64,000 bases of DNA, taken from contig MU839104.1 of assembly GCA_030685235.1 (NCBI GenBank), forward strand, positions 186,001 through 250,000, written 5' to 3'. Origin of the DNA: Copromyces sp. CBS 386.78 (lineage: Eukaryota; Ascomycota; Sordariomycetes; Sordariales; Sordariaceae). The notes below the pieces were generated by a model. The model worked only from the letters and a program-made list of their open reading frames with translations, was not told the DNA's origin and ran no database searches. Positions 36,351-48,032 of the stretch are shown here, one piece after another. A program made the translations under genes and the position numbers. Position 1 is the first letter of the stretch. Each line of letters opens with the position of its first letter.

Positions 36351-38117
36351 GGTTCGCGTCGGAGCTCGTCTGGTTAATAGGTAGCTAGCTAGGCTAAGCT
36401 GTTGAAGGTGGTATAGAGGTAGCGGGTCGCGTCGGCAAACGGAGGCGGCCAGGTGCAAGGGCAAGGGCACGCTGTGATGCTGAGCAATCGAGGTATGCTT
36501 GGTTTGGATCAAACAGATTGGCCGGTGAATGAGTTGCAGGATGCCGTTAACGGAGTTTGAGTTGAAGAATGAGTCTCGAGACGGCGGAGAGGTGTGTTCA
36601 GATGTCCGCAACACGGCTGTAAGTGGCCAGTTGCACGTCACCAACTGGAGAGCAACCTAAGGGGCCAGCAATGGCCCACCAGTGAGGTAATGGCGAAACG
36701 GAACCTACAAGGCCGAGAACAGTGGAGAGATCTTTAGGTGATATGGGACGTTGCGATGTTAAAAGTGGAGGAAAGGGAACGATGATATCGGTAGATGTGA
36801 TAGGATGGTCTAGTCTAGAATCTTGTTTCTACTCAGGTTCCTTTGAAAGGGTTTTAGAACGGATCATGATGGACAATCTTGAGGAAGGGAAGGAACTCAT
36901 GATGTTCCGGCTGTTTGAAATGCTTGGCGTTGTCGAAGGTTCGCTGCAGCTGCTTCATCTTCCATGCCACCCCGCCATGCATCGCGGCTAAACACAGCCA
37001 GAACATCGTCCACGGGGCGCGTGATAGCAGTTGCAGCCACCTGTAGCTAGCTGCTGTCGCACAGACCACAGGATCCCTAAAATCCTTGGCACTTCCTCTC
37101 CTACCACCGCACAAAGTGGACGACGAAGACTTCCATCCTGTCCGCGTGCAACTTTTCTCACAGCATTTCTGCAAAATGAAGCAACCGGACTTTTTGTTGG
37201 GGTCAGATTCGAGATTCGTGACCTGTCTGAGGCGTCGGGGCGTCTAATCAGCCGCGCTACTCGGCGAAACCGGCATGAATCTCATCCAACCTTGAAAGCG
37301 GGTTATGTTAGGCCATTGATAGAGCAACGGTCTAAGTTGGCTCAAAGACAGCTTTCTCAAAAACCGTTCGAATCTCTCGAGAACCAGTCCAGCATATGCA
37401 AAAGCTCACAGCTCTCCAGTCACCCACTGAAGCACAATGGTGACGGGATATCCCATCAGGGTCCCAACAACATGCGCTGGCCGAGACAAGGGCAGTATCT
37501 CGAGAGGACATGACTGATATCGAGGTCAGGTGCTTGAAGAGAAACCGACGGTCGAGCCATATCCCAAAACAGGCAACCATAATCGTTGCCGAGGTGGAAC
37601 TTCTCTTTCACGCCTGAACAATGGTTCATGCCCTGGGCAATAGAATCCGATCGCGTTTCGTCGGAACCCCGAGATTCTTTCTTTTCTACGACTGGTCAGA
37701 TACTGTGTATCTGTCAAAGCATCGACGTTGGCGAGGAAATGCGGAAGAAAGCTGCCGTTGGGAGCTGACGGAAAAAAAGTATAACAAATTGTAGCACGTG
37801 AAATTGGGTATTTTGAGGTTGGTTTGGTGTGAACTATCAGCCTGGCGTGTTAAATGAGGTCATGTTCTGATACTGAAATACGCTTGATGACAGCACTGAG
37901 CAGCACAGGTGGTCGTGATCAAGATGCGGGAAAGGCCGGCGCAGGCCCGCATCTCGGATTCTCCACTTCTGGTGGACTTGTCCGCCGGACTCCGGACATA
38001 CGGCAGGCAACCCGGCTTCGGACCATGCGCACGACCGCAGAGGCATTCCGTCTCCGCAAAGACCCGTGACTTAGCTGTACTCCAACAAGCCTACAATAAC
38101 AGCTATCAACTCTCACC
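36351..38117. promoter_or_regulatory. Divergent intergenic region upstream of the coiled-coil gene and the L2HGDH-like gene
   Basis: About 1.77 kb. A 160-codon plus-strand frame at 37031-37513 lacks protein-like composition. A CACGTG site lies at 37795-37800, about 320 bp before the flavoprotein start. Nothing else is supportable. Confidence 0.35.
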
Positions 38118-39407
38118 ATGTCACTCATCCTCACACAGAGAGGTCGACTCGCGACAGCAGCAACAGCAACATTACGAAATGCAGCTACGTCATCACTCAC
38201 ATCGATAACACGGACTGATGGCAGTTTCCGTCCATTCTCCCACACTTCCGCCTCCAACGCCGACTTCACCCACGCCGTAATAGGTGGTGGCGTAGTCGGC
38301 CTCGCCATCGCGCAACAACTCTCTCGGCGCTCTTCCTCACCCTCCACCCTCCTCCTGGAGCGCCACCCAGCCGTCGGCACCGAGACCTCCTCTCGCAACA
38401 GCGAAGTGATCCATGCCGGCATCTACTACGGCGCCGGCACGCTCAAGACGGAGCTCTGCATCCGGGGCAAGAACTTGCTGTACGAGCTCTGCGAGAAGCA
38501 CTCAGTCCCTCACAAACGCGTGGGCAAATGGATCGTTGCCCAAAACCAAGCCCAGCGCGAGGCCCTCCAGCGTATTCACGACTTCTGCGTCAACGAAATC
38601 AACGTGCCCGTGCGCTGGGTGTCGCGCGAGGAAGCGCAGCGTCGGGAGCCGGCGGTGCGGGCTGAGGCTGGGATTCTTGAATCCCCTACAACAGGCATTG
38701 TTGATTCTCATTCCCTGATGGTCTGTCTCCAGGGCCGGCTCGAAGAAGTAGGCGGGATGGTTGCGCTTGCCAGCGCCGTCACGGCTATTCGGCCCCTCGG
38801 AAAGACTCCCGGAAGTGAAGGGTGGGAACTCACAGTCCGCGACACCACCACCGGTGAATGCTCGACCATCACCGCCCAAACCATCATCAACTCCGCCGGC
38901 TTGGGAGCCGTGGACATTCACAACATGATCGTTCCTGCCCACCAACACAAACAAATGTTTTACGCCAAGGGCAACTACTTCTCCTATCCTGCCTCCATCC
39001 CCAAAGTCTCAACCCTCATCTACCCCGCCCCCGAACCGGGCGCCGGCGGTCTCGGTACACATTTAACGCTCGACCTGGCCGGTCGAATCAAGTTCGGCCC
39101 AGACGTGGAGTGGGTTGATTCCCCCCAAGACTTGGCTGTCAACTCGGCTAGGTTACCGGAGGCGATCGAAGCAGTGAAAAAATACCTGCCGGACTTGGAC
39201 GAGACGCAGCTGCAGCCGGACTACGCGGGGATCAGGCCAAAGCTGGGCAAGGCGGGCGCGGTGGCGCAGGGCAAGGGGTTTGTGGACTTTGTGATTAGGA
39301 AGGAGGAAGGGTATGAGGGGTGGGTGAACTTGTTGAACATTGAGAGTCCCGGGTTGACGAGCTCGTTGGCTATTGCGGAGAAGGTGGAAGGGTTGTTGTA
39401 TGGGTGA
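38118..39407 (+). CDS. FAD-dependent oxidoreductase, L-2-hydroxyglutarate dehydrogenase-like
   Basis: One exon of 429 residues. The first 45 residues are Arg/Ser/Thr/Ala-rich with almost no acids, consistent with a mitochondrial presequence. The FAD-binding Rossmann motif HAVIGGGVVGLAIAQQL is at about residues 52-68, followed by LLLERHPAVGTETSSRNSEV and HAGIYYG, both typical of L-2-hydroxyglutarate dehydrogenase (LhgO/L2HGDH). The C-terminal PDYAGIRPKL and NIESPGLTSSLAIAE segments complete the fold. The enzyme would oxidise L-2-hydroxyglutarate to 2-oxoglutarate in mitochondria. Other DAO-family substrates cannot be excluded. Confidence 0.88.
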   Translation: MSLILTQRGRLATAATATLRNAATSSLTSITRTDGSFRPFSHTSASNADFTHAVIGGGVVGLAIAQQLSRRSSSPSTLLLERHPAVGTETSSRNSEVIHAGIYYGAGTLKTELCIRGKNLLYELCEKHSVPHKRVGKWIVAQNQAQREALQRIHDFCVNEINVPVRWVSREEAQRREPAVRAEAGILESPTTGIVDSHSLMVCLQGRLEEVGGMVALASAVTAIRPLGKTPGSEGWELTVRDTTTGECSTITAQTIINSAGLGAVDIHNMIVPAHQHKQMFYAKGNYFSYPASIPKVSTLIYPAPEPGAGGLGTHLTLDLAGRIKFGPDVEWVDSPQDLAVNSARLPEAIEAVKKYLPDLDETQLQPDYAGIRPKLGKAGAVAQGKGFVDFVIRKEEGYEGWVNLLNIESPGLTSSLAIAEKVEGLLYG

Positions 39408-42400
39408 ATCAGTTAGTGAGTGAGTGAGTGCTGGGTGGGTAGGTGAGGTCAAGTACTTGGGAGAGTTAGCATGATAGGTAGGTAGGTAGGTGTGTCGTGC
39501 TCCACGGACTTTGATGAGAGGCGTGATATGTGATGGATGGTGAGGATGTCTGGACGAACCAGGCGTTCATTACTCCTCCCAAATCCCCGACGGTGGCATC
39601 ATTTCTCTGCCGGAAACGCCTGAACTATGGCAACGTGCCCACTTTTTCAAGTCCGTTTCGTCTCTTCTATTCAGAGTACATATTTATGCTGTTATAACCT
39701 CGCTCGTCATATAGCATCCAGTCTTTTCAACTTCCACAGCTCAAAAGGTCTTATTATGCCCACTTTTTGTTTTGTAACTGCTGAATGTTCGTCGGGGCTT
39801 GTTTTCACTACCCGTTGCAAAACCAGGAAGAGAGATGCCCTGCACTGGCTTTGGCTTGTTAGTAGTAGCTCTTACCAAACATCGTACTCGAAGCTGCCAT
39901 CTCGAACCCTTCGTGGTATTCACAGAGCAAACATGTCGGACACGACCCAATCCGGAAACCGAATTCAATGTTGGACGATGTGGACACCCGGCTCGAATGC
40001 AACTGGCCGATCTCCCGGAACCCCGGCTCGCCCGACCCCTCCGATACGGCCTTGGCGTTGACCCTCTCTGTCGGGTTTCGGAGCTCCACTTTCGGCCGTT
40101 TGGGTTCCGGTCAGTTTCCTACTCACACCCACGCCGCACACGTGCGGTATAAGCCTTTCTGTTTCTCATATTGCACGAGAACACACCTTTTGTGTTTCTC
40201 AATTCTCGTTCTCGTCCGCTGGTACACTATCACTGCCCAAGTGCACCGTTGCTTATGCCGTGGCCATGGTGACCCGTGACTTGTGGCTACGTACCTGTGG
40301 CCCTTGTGGCCCACTCCCGCTGACACACGTGTGAGCTGATGCTGATCATCGCCGCAAGTACCACGCTAGGAGATACCGACGGAAAATGCCAAGGACCCAA
40401 GGGACCCGAACGAATGAAAGCTGAGCTTGCCTTGCTTGCTGAGCTGGGAAGGGGGTGACTGTGTAAATCCTCAAACTTGGCTATAGTATGAATCTGTAGT
40501 AGTACGACATAACTGTAAAGTGTGCTGAGGGTGGGTAGGTGCTTTATGCTTGTGTTTGGTGTTTCTTGGTGAGTTGTTGGTTCCAACCAGACGGGCGGCG
40601 ACACATCGTGGACTCACTTTTGTAGGGTTGGTGGTAAGTGGGAATAGGGTCACGCTCTCTCTCGCTTCGTCCCTGAAACTATGTGTGACGGTCCTGTTCA
40701 GGGCTTGCGAACATGGCGGTCAAATACATAACGTACCGTCCCAATGGCACGGGATAGGTCATCATCAAATATGGGCTTTGCCATCTCGAGGCACGGAAGA
40801 GTCTGTTGGGAGAGATTGTGTGTGACATAGGGCATGGGGGAATGGGGGGATGGGAGGACAAACCCCTCATTTCTGGTGATACAAATATTTCGGCCGTCAT
40901 GCTGCTCCCTTCTCTGCATTGCAGCTTGCCTGGACGAGTCGAGATGCTGGTAGGCCATCTTCACGAGTTAGAGCGGTGGTACGCATATCAACCAGGTGCT
41001 TTCTGTTTTCCAATAGGATGAACGGGGTGAGATGTTGGGAGTCATCAAATCGACGGGATGTGCTGATGGCTGCCCGGAAACGGGAAGAAGAATGCGCTAA
41101 TGCAGGAACAGAAGTTACGAGTCGTGAAGAGGGGTGGCATCCCGAGCGTAATTAAATGTCCAGTGTGCCTGCTGTTGGTATCGGTTGTGAGTGATGAACT
41201 GTTGGTGTTGGCGATGCTTAGATAGTCTTGCATTCCAATGACTCTGTTCAATGATGGTGTTGGAAGTTGGAAACTCACAAACTGCCGCGTGTTTCGAGTG
41301 GTATCCGGTCAAGTAGGGGGATCTCGAACTGGGAAGCTCCCACCCGCCAAACATGTAGCCATCCGATGGAAAGCAGAGAAGTTTCAACGAAGTGGGGAGA
41401 AGCCATGCCGTTATACATGATTTGCTCGCCCTGAACGCCTCCGTCGGCTTGCCATGAGGAGATGACCATGCGTGGCTTGAAAGGAACTGCTATTTTCATC
41501 GCCTTTACGGACGTACCGCCTGCGCCCGAGAACCTGAAGGTCTCAGAAAGCTGATGTGCAGCAGGTGTTGAAAGGGTCGTGGCATCATCTGTGTAACCCG
41601 GGAGAGGGTGGTGGTCGAATCATGATGCGCCAAAGAAACGTGGGATGACTTTGGTTTCCCAGTTTGGTGGTACAACGTTCAATAATCGGGGATTTTTGTC
41701 TTGCAACTGGGAAGATGCTTGTGTTGGCAAGATGATGCGTTGGTGGACCGGTGTTTTGGAGTTGGTGATGGTTGGTCTGGATGCGACTGCCATCACCAAC
41801 GACCCCAAGACTGTTCTCCCGCTTTCAGCAGCAGGTGTTCATCCGAACATTGTAGCGGGTAGTTGGTGTCCAGTTTGCGTGCTGTTCCATGCTTTTGGAA
41901 CCATGACGAACCAGATGCCAATATCTGATCGGCTGATATTCTGCATCGTGTGTAAGTCGAAGATTAGTTAGGTAATGTTTGCCTGCGTAATCAACGGCTA
42001 TATTAGTGGTGAAATTTACTGCGCTGAGGTTTTCGTTATTCGAGCCAGGGCTGGAGGTGAGGACCTTTTGAGATGGGAAAGACGCCGCTGGCAAGCCTCA
42101 ACCTCAGTGGGGGAATGTGGCTAGCCGAGACTTGTGTTTCCATCAGACGCGAGGACGGCTGAAATTTCATGTTTCCTTGTGCGATGACGGTGGTGATGAT
42201 GGGGAGTGGGGGGAACACTCTGAGAGGAGGACACGGGGGGCAGCGGGAGGGCAGGAAATGAAGGTTAATCTGGCGAACGACTTCAACTGGCTCCTACCCA
42301 GAAGAACAGGCGCCGGTATCATTACTTAGCCGTTGCCGACCTGGAACTGCCGTCTTTTGCTTCTTCAGCCGACTGGCCCATCAAACATGTCAATGGATGG

Positions 42401-44224
42401 GGTATATGGGGCAGTAGATCTTCATCACCAGGGGCCAGATCTCATGCCCAACCTGGTGTTTGAAGCATGACAGATGGAATTCGGGATGGATTCAGGTCGC
42501 AACTTGCAACTTTGGAGGACGATGATCGATATGATCCGTAGGGCGGGACCTGGGCCGAAGTTAGAATGACAGGACACGCCGGTGGTATTGGGTGTGGATT
42601 CACGATGCCGAAAAATCGTGGACTCCACTCAAATGCCACCTTTGTTGAATTCGCATTCGCTGGGCGTCAGGGGCTTCCTCGCTCTTGGCCCTTGTCCACC
42701 AGTGGATGCTGCCCCATATTTATCAATGACAGGCATCCCATTCCTTTTCAACTTTTTGGCAATGGAACCGTGATTTTATGGTTCGCGACTGCCTCGTTGC
42801 GTCTCTCCTGCAAGGCTTTTGATTAGACGGGACTCGGACTGCATGATGAGAAAATCTCAGCCGTGAAAATTTTCACCTTGCCCGACCTTGTGTACGTAAC
42901 GCAGTACAGTATTGATATGTAGTGCTCCCGGGGTTAGAGGTGCATATGTATGGTTCCCGAGGTTGGGATGAGTTGCGAACGGTGTTTTCCACTTGATGTC
43001 TTGGAATTCGGCTTGTACTGTCATCTCAACGCCTAACGGCCCGTCCTGTTAGCGCGCTGAAATTAGACACACAATGCTTCCAAGGACCCGAGGCCGGAAC
43101 GAGAGGACATCAGCTCACAAGACAAAGCTGTAGAGACTAGAGAACCGCCTAACGTCCATTGTAATGTCTAGAGCACATGATCGGCCAGGGTGGCTGTTGG
43201 CTGCGAGGAATCAGTGAATCAGTGACTTTGTAGTGAGGGCCCTGGAGCAAACTCCCGAGACCTGGATGTCACGATCACGACCCCTGCCCGCATCTCAGCC
43301 TACCATTCAGAGACGCCAATCCCACGACTGCATGCCTGGGAAATGTCGAGTCGTTCGTGTCGTTCAGTCCCAAGGCCCATTGTTGCACATGGCGGGAATG
43401 GAGCCCCACTAGCCCATCTCCAGGCCATGGGAGCCATTAGACCCAACATTGGATTGTCTGCATGTGTAAAAAAGGTAATTAGCTTTTACCCGACACGCCC
43501 TGGAATAGCACCAGTCCCTGTGGTTTCCCTGTCGTCCCAAGAGGAATCTTTCAATTAATATGCTGAACGGCCGTCATCCGCGAGTGGACGTTCCGAACTG
43601 GGACCCCCTTCACGCGCCGAGCTGCTCTTTCCGATCTCTCTGACGTATAATTTGGCTGTTTGGTTGGGCCTGTCCTGTCAAATATAATTTCCGCCGACCT
43701 GTCCAGTCCTGTCCAGTCTCGACTCTTGCCGGGGAACGCGCCTCCGCCAGCTTTACCTACTAACTGGTACCTAGTCTACTTGCTCTCTTTTTTTTTTGCT
43801 TTTGTTGGTACCACTGAGGCCATCGTTCCTCCCTGGTAGACGACCCGTCCATATACAGGGAACCCGCCCCATCTCGACCCATAGATACCCATCGAACCAA
43901 ACTTTTTCCCACCTGATTTCCAATCTTGGCCTTCCGCTTTCAGATTTGGGAACTAAATCTTCTCACGCCTGGATTTGACGCCCCGGATTCCCATCGTCCA
44001 GGTTCTCATTGTCGTATCCAACAGATCCCCATGTTTATTATTACTACTACGGCTGGATATCCTCTTCGATTCTGACCGATCCCAGTCCCCCGTCATCCGT
44101 CCCCCAACCCGACCTTTTGGTCCTCCCTTTTACAAGCCCACCTCACGGCACCTTGCACTCATTTTTTTTCTTCAAGCAACAAAGGAAGGAATTTAACAAC
44201 AACCATCGACTCCCCTTGCCCTGC
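39408..44224. other. Gene-empty block of about 4.8 kb
   Basis: No frame here has protein-like composition, and no spliced model could be built. Short frames on both strands overlap each other without continuity. The right end (43700-44224) is T/C-rich and is likely promoter and leader of the PH-domain gene; a run of T lies near 43790. The rest could hold long regulatory DNA or a noncoding transcript. No inverted repeat or RIP-like decay was noticed. Confidence 0.45.
39411..39490 (+). repeat. Tetranucleotide GTGA and GGTA runs
   Basis: Two short tetranucleotide runs, (GTGA)n and (GGTA)n, sit immediately after the stop codon of the flavoprotein gene, probably in its 3' UTR. Confidence 0.75.
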
Positions 44225-44372
44225 ATGGGTACATCCAACCAGCATTCTTTTAACTCTCAACCACCACCACATCATCGCAGCGCCAGCGTGCTGTCCCTTG
44301 TGTGGCGGTGAGTACCAGGAACTTTTGCGCCCTGATCGTCACCGCATACCGAACCACATATTCAGGACCTGA
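44225..44372 (+). promoter_or_regulatory. Spliced upstream open reading frame in the leader of the PH-domain gene
   Basis: An ATG at 44225 opens 27 codons ending at a strong donor (CG|GTGAGT at 44308). An acceptor at 44364-44365 (ATTCAG) gives a 58-bp intron; after splicing the frame stops at 44370-44372, 29 bp before the main ATG. Without splicing it stops at once after the donor. No splice choice I tried joins it to the main frame. Confidence 0.5.
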
Positions 44373-44401
44373 CACCGCCAGGGTTGGCTCCCTCCGCAGC
44401 G

Positions 44402-46795
44402 ATGTCTGAGCCACATCATCATCATCATCATTATGACCAAGGGGAGGACGTCGAAGGGGTACCCTCACGGCAGGAGGCGGGCAGCAGGTTAAATAAGAGG
44501 GACTCGAAGCTTGGATTGAGGAACTTGTTTCACAGAAACAGATCAGCCACCGAAGCGGAACGAATGTCGACTGTCGCCCCCAGAGAAACGCAAACGAGAT
44601 CCGGAGGTCTGCGCGCCTCCATCGCCAGTGTCAGCCACTGGCCGTATGGACTGCATCACAGCCACGGTCATGCCCAGCGGTCCGAGGTGACGTTATCTGG
44701 GTCCGGATCCCCTCTCACACCTACCTTCCCGGGCCCGACTTTGAAACACAAGAAATCAGCAAGCAATGTGCGTGGACACGCATCGCCTAGAGCATCAAGG
44801 GGATCCCTAGCTGCTTGGGATCCACCAACACTTTGCCAAGTTTATCCCCAGGCCATCAAGCAAGCTCGTCTTCCAGCCTGTACCGCTTCAGCTGAGGCTA
44901 TACTCAGGCTGCATCAGCATAAGGGCATCTTCTCGATTGGCGACGCTTTCGGATCAGGCTCAACGACAGCCGCAGATGGGGCAGCTCCGTCGACAGCAGG
45001 AGCTGACAGGTTCGACAGAGGGAGGAGGAGGCACCGCCGCAATACCTCTGGATCAGTTGCCCTGAGATTAGACTGGACGACCAAGTTCTTCGTGCTTATT
45101 TCGGGATACTTGCTCCAGTACACCGGGGATGGGCCTTTGGATCGTCTGCCGGAGAAGGTCTTGCCGCTGGGAAAGGACTCAGCTGCCTTTGTGAGCGATG
45201 TTATTCCAGGACGTCACTGGGTGTTGCAGATAACCGCCACGGCCGATTTGGATCATGCCGCCCCGGCATCTCACGCCAGCTCATTGCTTGCGCGACTACC
45301 CTTTCGGGGCCAGGACAAAAGACAGGCCTCCAATCTGTTGATGGTATTCGAGAATGCAGCCGATATGGAGAGTTGGTTGGCCACGCTTAGAAGCGCAATC
45401 GAAGGCCTCGGAGGAAGGAAGAAGCTTTCCGAGACAGGAAACACGAATATTGATATTGAGGCTTCAGAGCTTCGAAGCCAGACAAGCCAAAGAACCTTGG
45501 TAGTTGGCGATTATGGTAGAGCCACATCTCATGAGTCGTGGGACGAACGCCAGAGCACTTCGAACCCGGATATCAACATGGACTTCGCTGATGCTGAGGG
45601 GACACGAGGTCAGTCCTTTGACGAGGCCGCGTCCACCGCTAGCGTGATCTCCCACGATGGTAGACAGCTAGACGGACTTAGGGATAGTACCCAGCGGTTT
45701 TCATATCTGTCGTCCGGTCAGCGTACAGTCCTCACATCAGCTGGGTCATCACCGGCATGCTCGCCTGTCCGCGACTCTTTTGCAAGCCTTCAGGACTCCA
45801 TACCAGAGCTCACCGCCCTCGATGACCAACCCCGACCGCGACCAAGACCGAATGCAGCGGCAATTAATGACAGAAGACAGTCACTTCAGACGATGAATCA
45901 TCTCCTCGAAATGCGTCTGGCCACCTCTCGGCCTCTTTCGGGTTCGAGTGCGTGGAATTTCGATCCCAGCAGCCCTTCAAGCTCTAGCAAACGATCCAGT
46001 AAGCGTTATTCGCTCGCTAGGTCAACAAAATCTCTTCCGGAAGAGGAAGCTGAACCATCCTCTCCGCCCCCACCGCTACCTTCTCAGATTCGCGGCGGTT
46101 CACGAAGACCGCCGCCCTCGGCTCTCTGCCTCAACTCACGCCCGCTGTCTTTCGTGGAGGATCAACCGTCACCTGCGTCGCCGATTGATGAAAACGGTAT
46201 TCCAATCGACGCAACCGTTGAAACAGCACCAGAGGCGGAGTCACTCTTCTCGTCTTGGGGATTGCCAGACGCAACCAAGCAATACTCTGACAGCCGTGAG
46301 GACTGGGAAAACCTCTCTCCCACGCAGCCTGTCACACACGGTAGCTCTGAAAAGAGGTCGGGTTATTTGCAGGCCGATGGCAGCTCATCGGCGATTCCTG
46401 CGACATCAGTGACCTTCCAAGACATGCTTAGGGCCACTTCATCTATCGGCGACTACCCGGGTAGCCCAACAAAACGCGCCGATAGAAGAAGATTCAGTCT
46501 GCAGTCTCAGCTGTCAGAGAGGTCAACCGAACCTGGCCACAGTTTTCTCGATCTGAGTGACCTCGGTGACCACCTCGGTGATCTTCCTCAGATATCTTCA
46601 ACTTCGCTTTCGAAGCATGGATCGAGACCAGGGCCACATTTTAGGTCGATGTCGGTTGCCCACGGCTTGGGTTCGCGACGCAGTATGACACAGCTGGCAG
46701 AAGGCCCTCCGCCTGCACCCCCGCCGAACCGTGCCCTTCCTCCGATCCCGAGAAAATCATCGCTTCAGGTCTGTCAGTCAGCGGCTTCACCTTGA
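44402..46795 (+). CDS. PH-domain protein, large and Ser-rich, function unknown
   Basis: One long exon from the ATG at 44402 gives 797 residues; a leader intron at 44308-44365 precedes it. Residues 5-10 are six consecutive His. A pleckstrin-homology domain fits residues 220-337: LRLDWTTKFFVLISGYLLQY starts it and the C-terminal helix includes ADMESWLATLRSAIEGL. Flanking regions are Ser/Pro-rich with proline motifs (PPPAPPPNRALPPIP, PPPPLPSQ) that could bind SH3 domains. Fungal proteins of this layout are thought to be membrane-associated adaptors. The true C-terminus is uncertain: the frame ends after a canonical-looking donor at 46769, and a coding-like stretch in another frame follows at 46840-46990. 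Confidence 0.8.
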   Translation: MSEPHHHHHHYDQGEDVEGVPSRQEAGSRLNKRDSKLGLRNLFHRNRSATEAERMSTVAPRETQTRSGGLRASIASVSHWPYGLHHSHGHAQRSEVTLSGSGSPLTPTFPGPTLKHKKSASNVRGHASPRASRGSLAAWDPPTLCQVYPQAIKQARLPACTASAEAILRLHQHKGIFSIGDAFGSGSTTAADGAAPSTAGADRFDRGRRRHRRNTSGSVALRLDWTTKFFVLISGYLLQYTGDGPLDRLPEKVLPLGKDSAAFVSDVIPGRHWVLQITATADLDHAAPASHASSLLARLPFRGQDKRQASNLLMVFENAADMESWLATLRSAIEGLGGRKKLSETGNTNIDIEASELRSQTSQRTLVVGDYGRATSHESWDERQSTSNPDINMDFADAEGTRGQSFDEAASTASVISHDGRQLDGLRDSTQRFSYLSSGQRTVLTSAGSSPACSPVRDSFASLQDSIPELTALDDQPRPRPRPNAAAINDRRQSLQTMNHLLEMRLATSRPLSGSSAWNFDPSSPSSSSKRSSKRYSLARSTKSLPEEEAEPSSPPPPLPSQIRGGSRRPPPSALCLNSRPLSFVEDQPSPASPIDENGIPIDATVETAPEAESLFSSWGLPDATKQYSDSREDWENLSPTQPVTHGSSEKRSGYLQADGSSSAIPATSVTFQDMLRATSSIGDYPGSPTKRADRRRFSLQSQLSERSTEPGHSFLDLSDLGDHLGDLPQISSTSLSKHGSRPGPHFRSMSVAHGLGSRRSMTQLAEGPPPAPPPNRALPPIPRKSSLQVCQSAASP

Positions 46796-48032
46796 GCTGT
46801 GACCTTGATTGCTCGTATCTGGTGCCATATTATCATCCTACGCATCGCCATTTTCTGGACGTCTGGGCAACATGACAAGTGAAGCTTCCGAATATTTTTC
46901 GGCAACAATACTTGCAGAGCGAAGGGCGTCTGGGGATTCAACTCCTAGAGATAAACCGTCGCCAAACCGACGATTGATTCCGTTACCATTTCCTTTGTCT
47001 CTCTTTTGTCAAGGTCGGGTTCAATCAAAACAGAAGATACCGGTTAGATGGGTGGAATAAGAATGCAGGAAGCAAGGTACCAGATACCCAGGTGATGAGG
47101 GTACATTTATACCACCGGCGACGTCCGGAACGTAACGTGTGAACGATCTCCTTTGTCAAGTTGATTTGGTGCGGGTTCTGTCTTTTACCATATACCTTGT
47201 ATTATGTAATGTTGGGGTAACTGCGTATGTAGGTGAATAATTGAGGAGGTGAAGGGACTTGCTTTTGGTGGGCAAGGGCGGGGTGGTTTTTCGATTTCCA
47301 GTCAGAGGAAGGAGCTCGGTAGCTCCGTCACAATGTCAGAAGAGAGCTGATGCCCGGCAGGATCCGCGGCCAAGCTAAATACCAGCGAGTTTAGTGTGAT
47401 CAAATAAGAGTTCTTGGAGAAATCTGAAACAAATCCAAAAGGAGTGCCAACCGTCGACTTTGTAACCAACTGAGCCAAGGTGCGAATGGTGGTGTCGAGA
47501 GAGTCGGGCACTCGACGGGAGCTCCCATTTTGCGGCGGCCTGCCCCTGGAAGCGCAACGTCCGGGTTAGGGTTGTGTGCCTGTGATGCCCCACTAATGGA
47601 TGCGGAGCGACCCAAAGCGGATAATGAAGGAAGGGGCAAAAGCTCTCAACGGCTGGATGCGACCAGTCCTGCTTTGTCAAAGAAGCTGCATCTGTAGGGA
47701 ATCGTATTGAATCTTGCTTGTAAATCTGGTGCCTTGATATTGTTCATAGAGTACAGCAGTGTTAGCTGCCAAACAGGGTGATTTACTGAGCAAAAGCCGA
47801 GTCAGCGGGACAATTTTTGCCCCACACTCAAATATCCAAAAATTCGAACCTCCAAAAAATCGGGGGGGAAAACTGCCCTGGCTTTTCAAACTTAAGCCCC
47901 ACCAAAAATCGCCGCCAAACCAGAGCAACGTCAACCCATCGCGACGACAACCCACGGCCATTTCTGCCATCCACCGCACCCATCACCAGACAGGCCGAAC
48001 CAGCGGAATCAAATCAATCACATACTCTCAAG
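46796..48032. other. Intergenic region with a possible displaced coding segment
   Basis: The first 250 bp contains a frame (46809-47060) with protein-like residues such as GNMTSEASEYFSATILAERR, not connected to the PH gene by any acceptor I could find. The remainder (47060-48032) looks like 3' UTR and the promoter of eIF3g. Confidence 0.4.

Noticed and set aside
37031..37513. A 160-codon plus-strand frame
   Set aside because: Its composition is random-like, it starts without a good ATG context, and there are no splice-linked neighbours.
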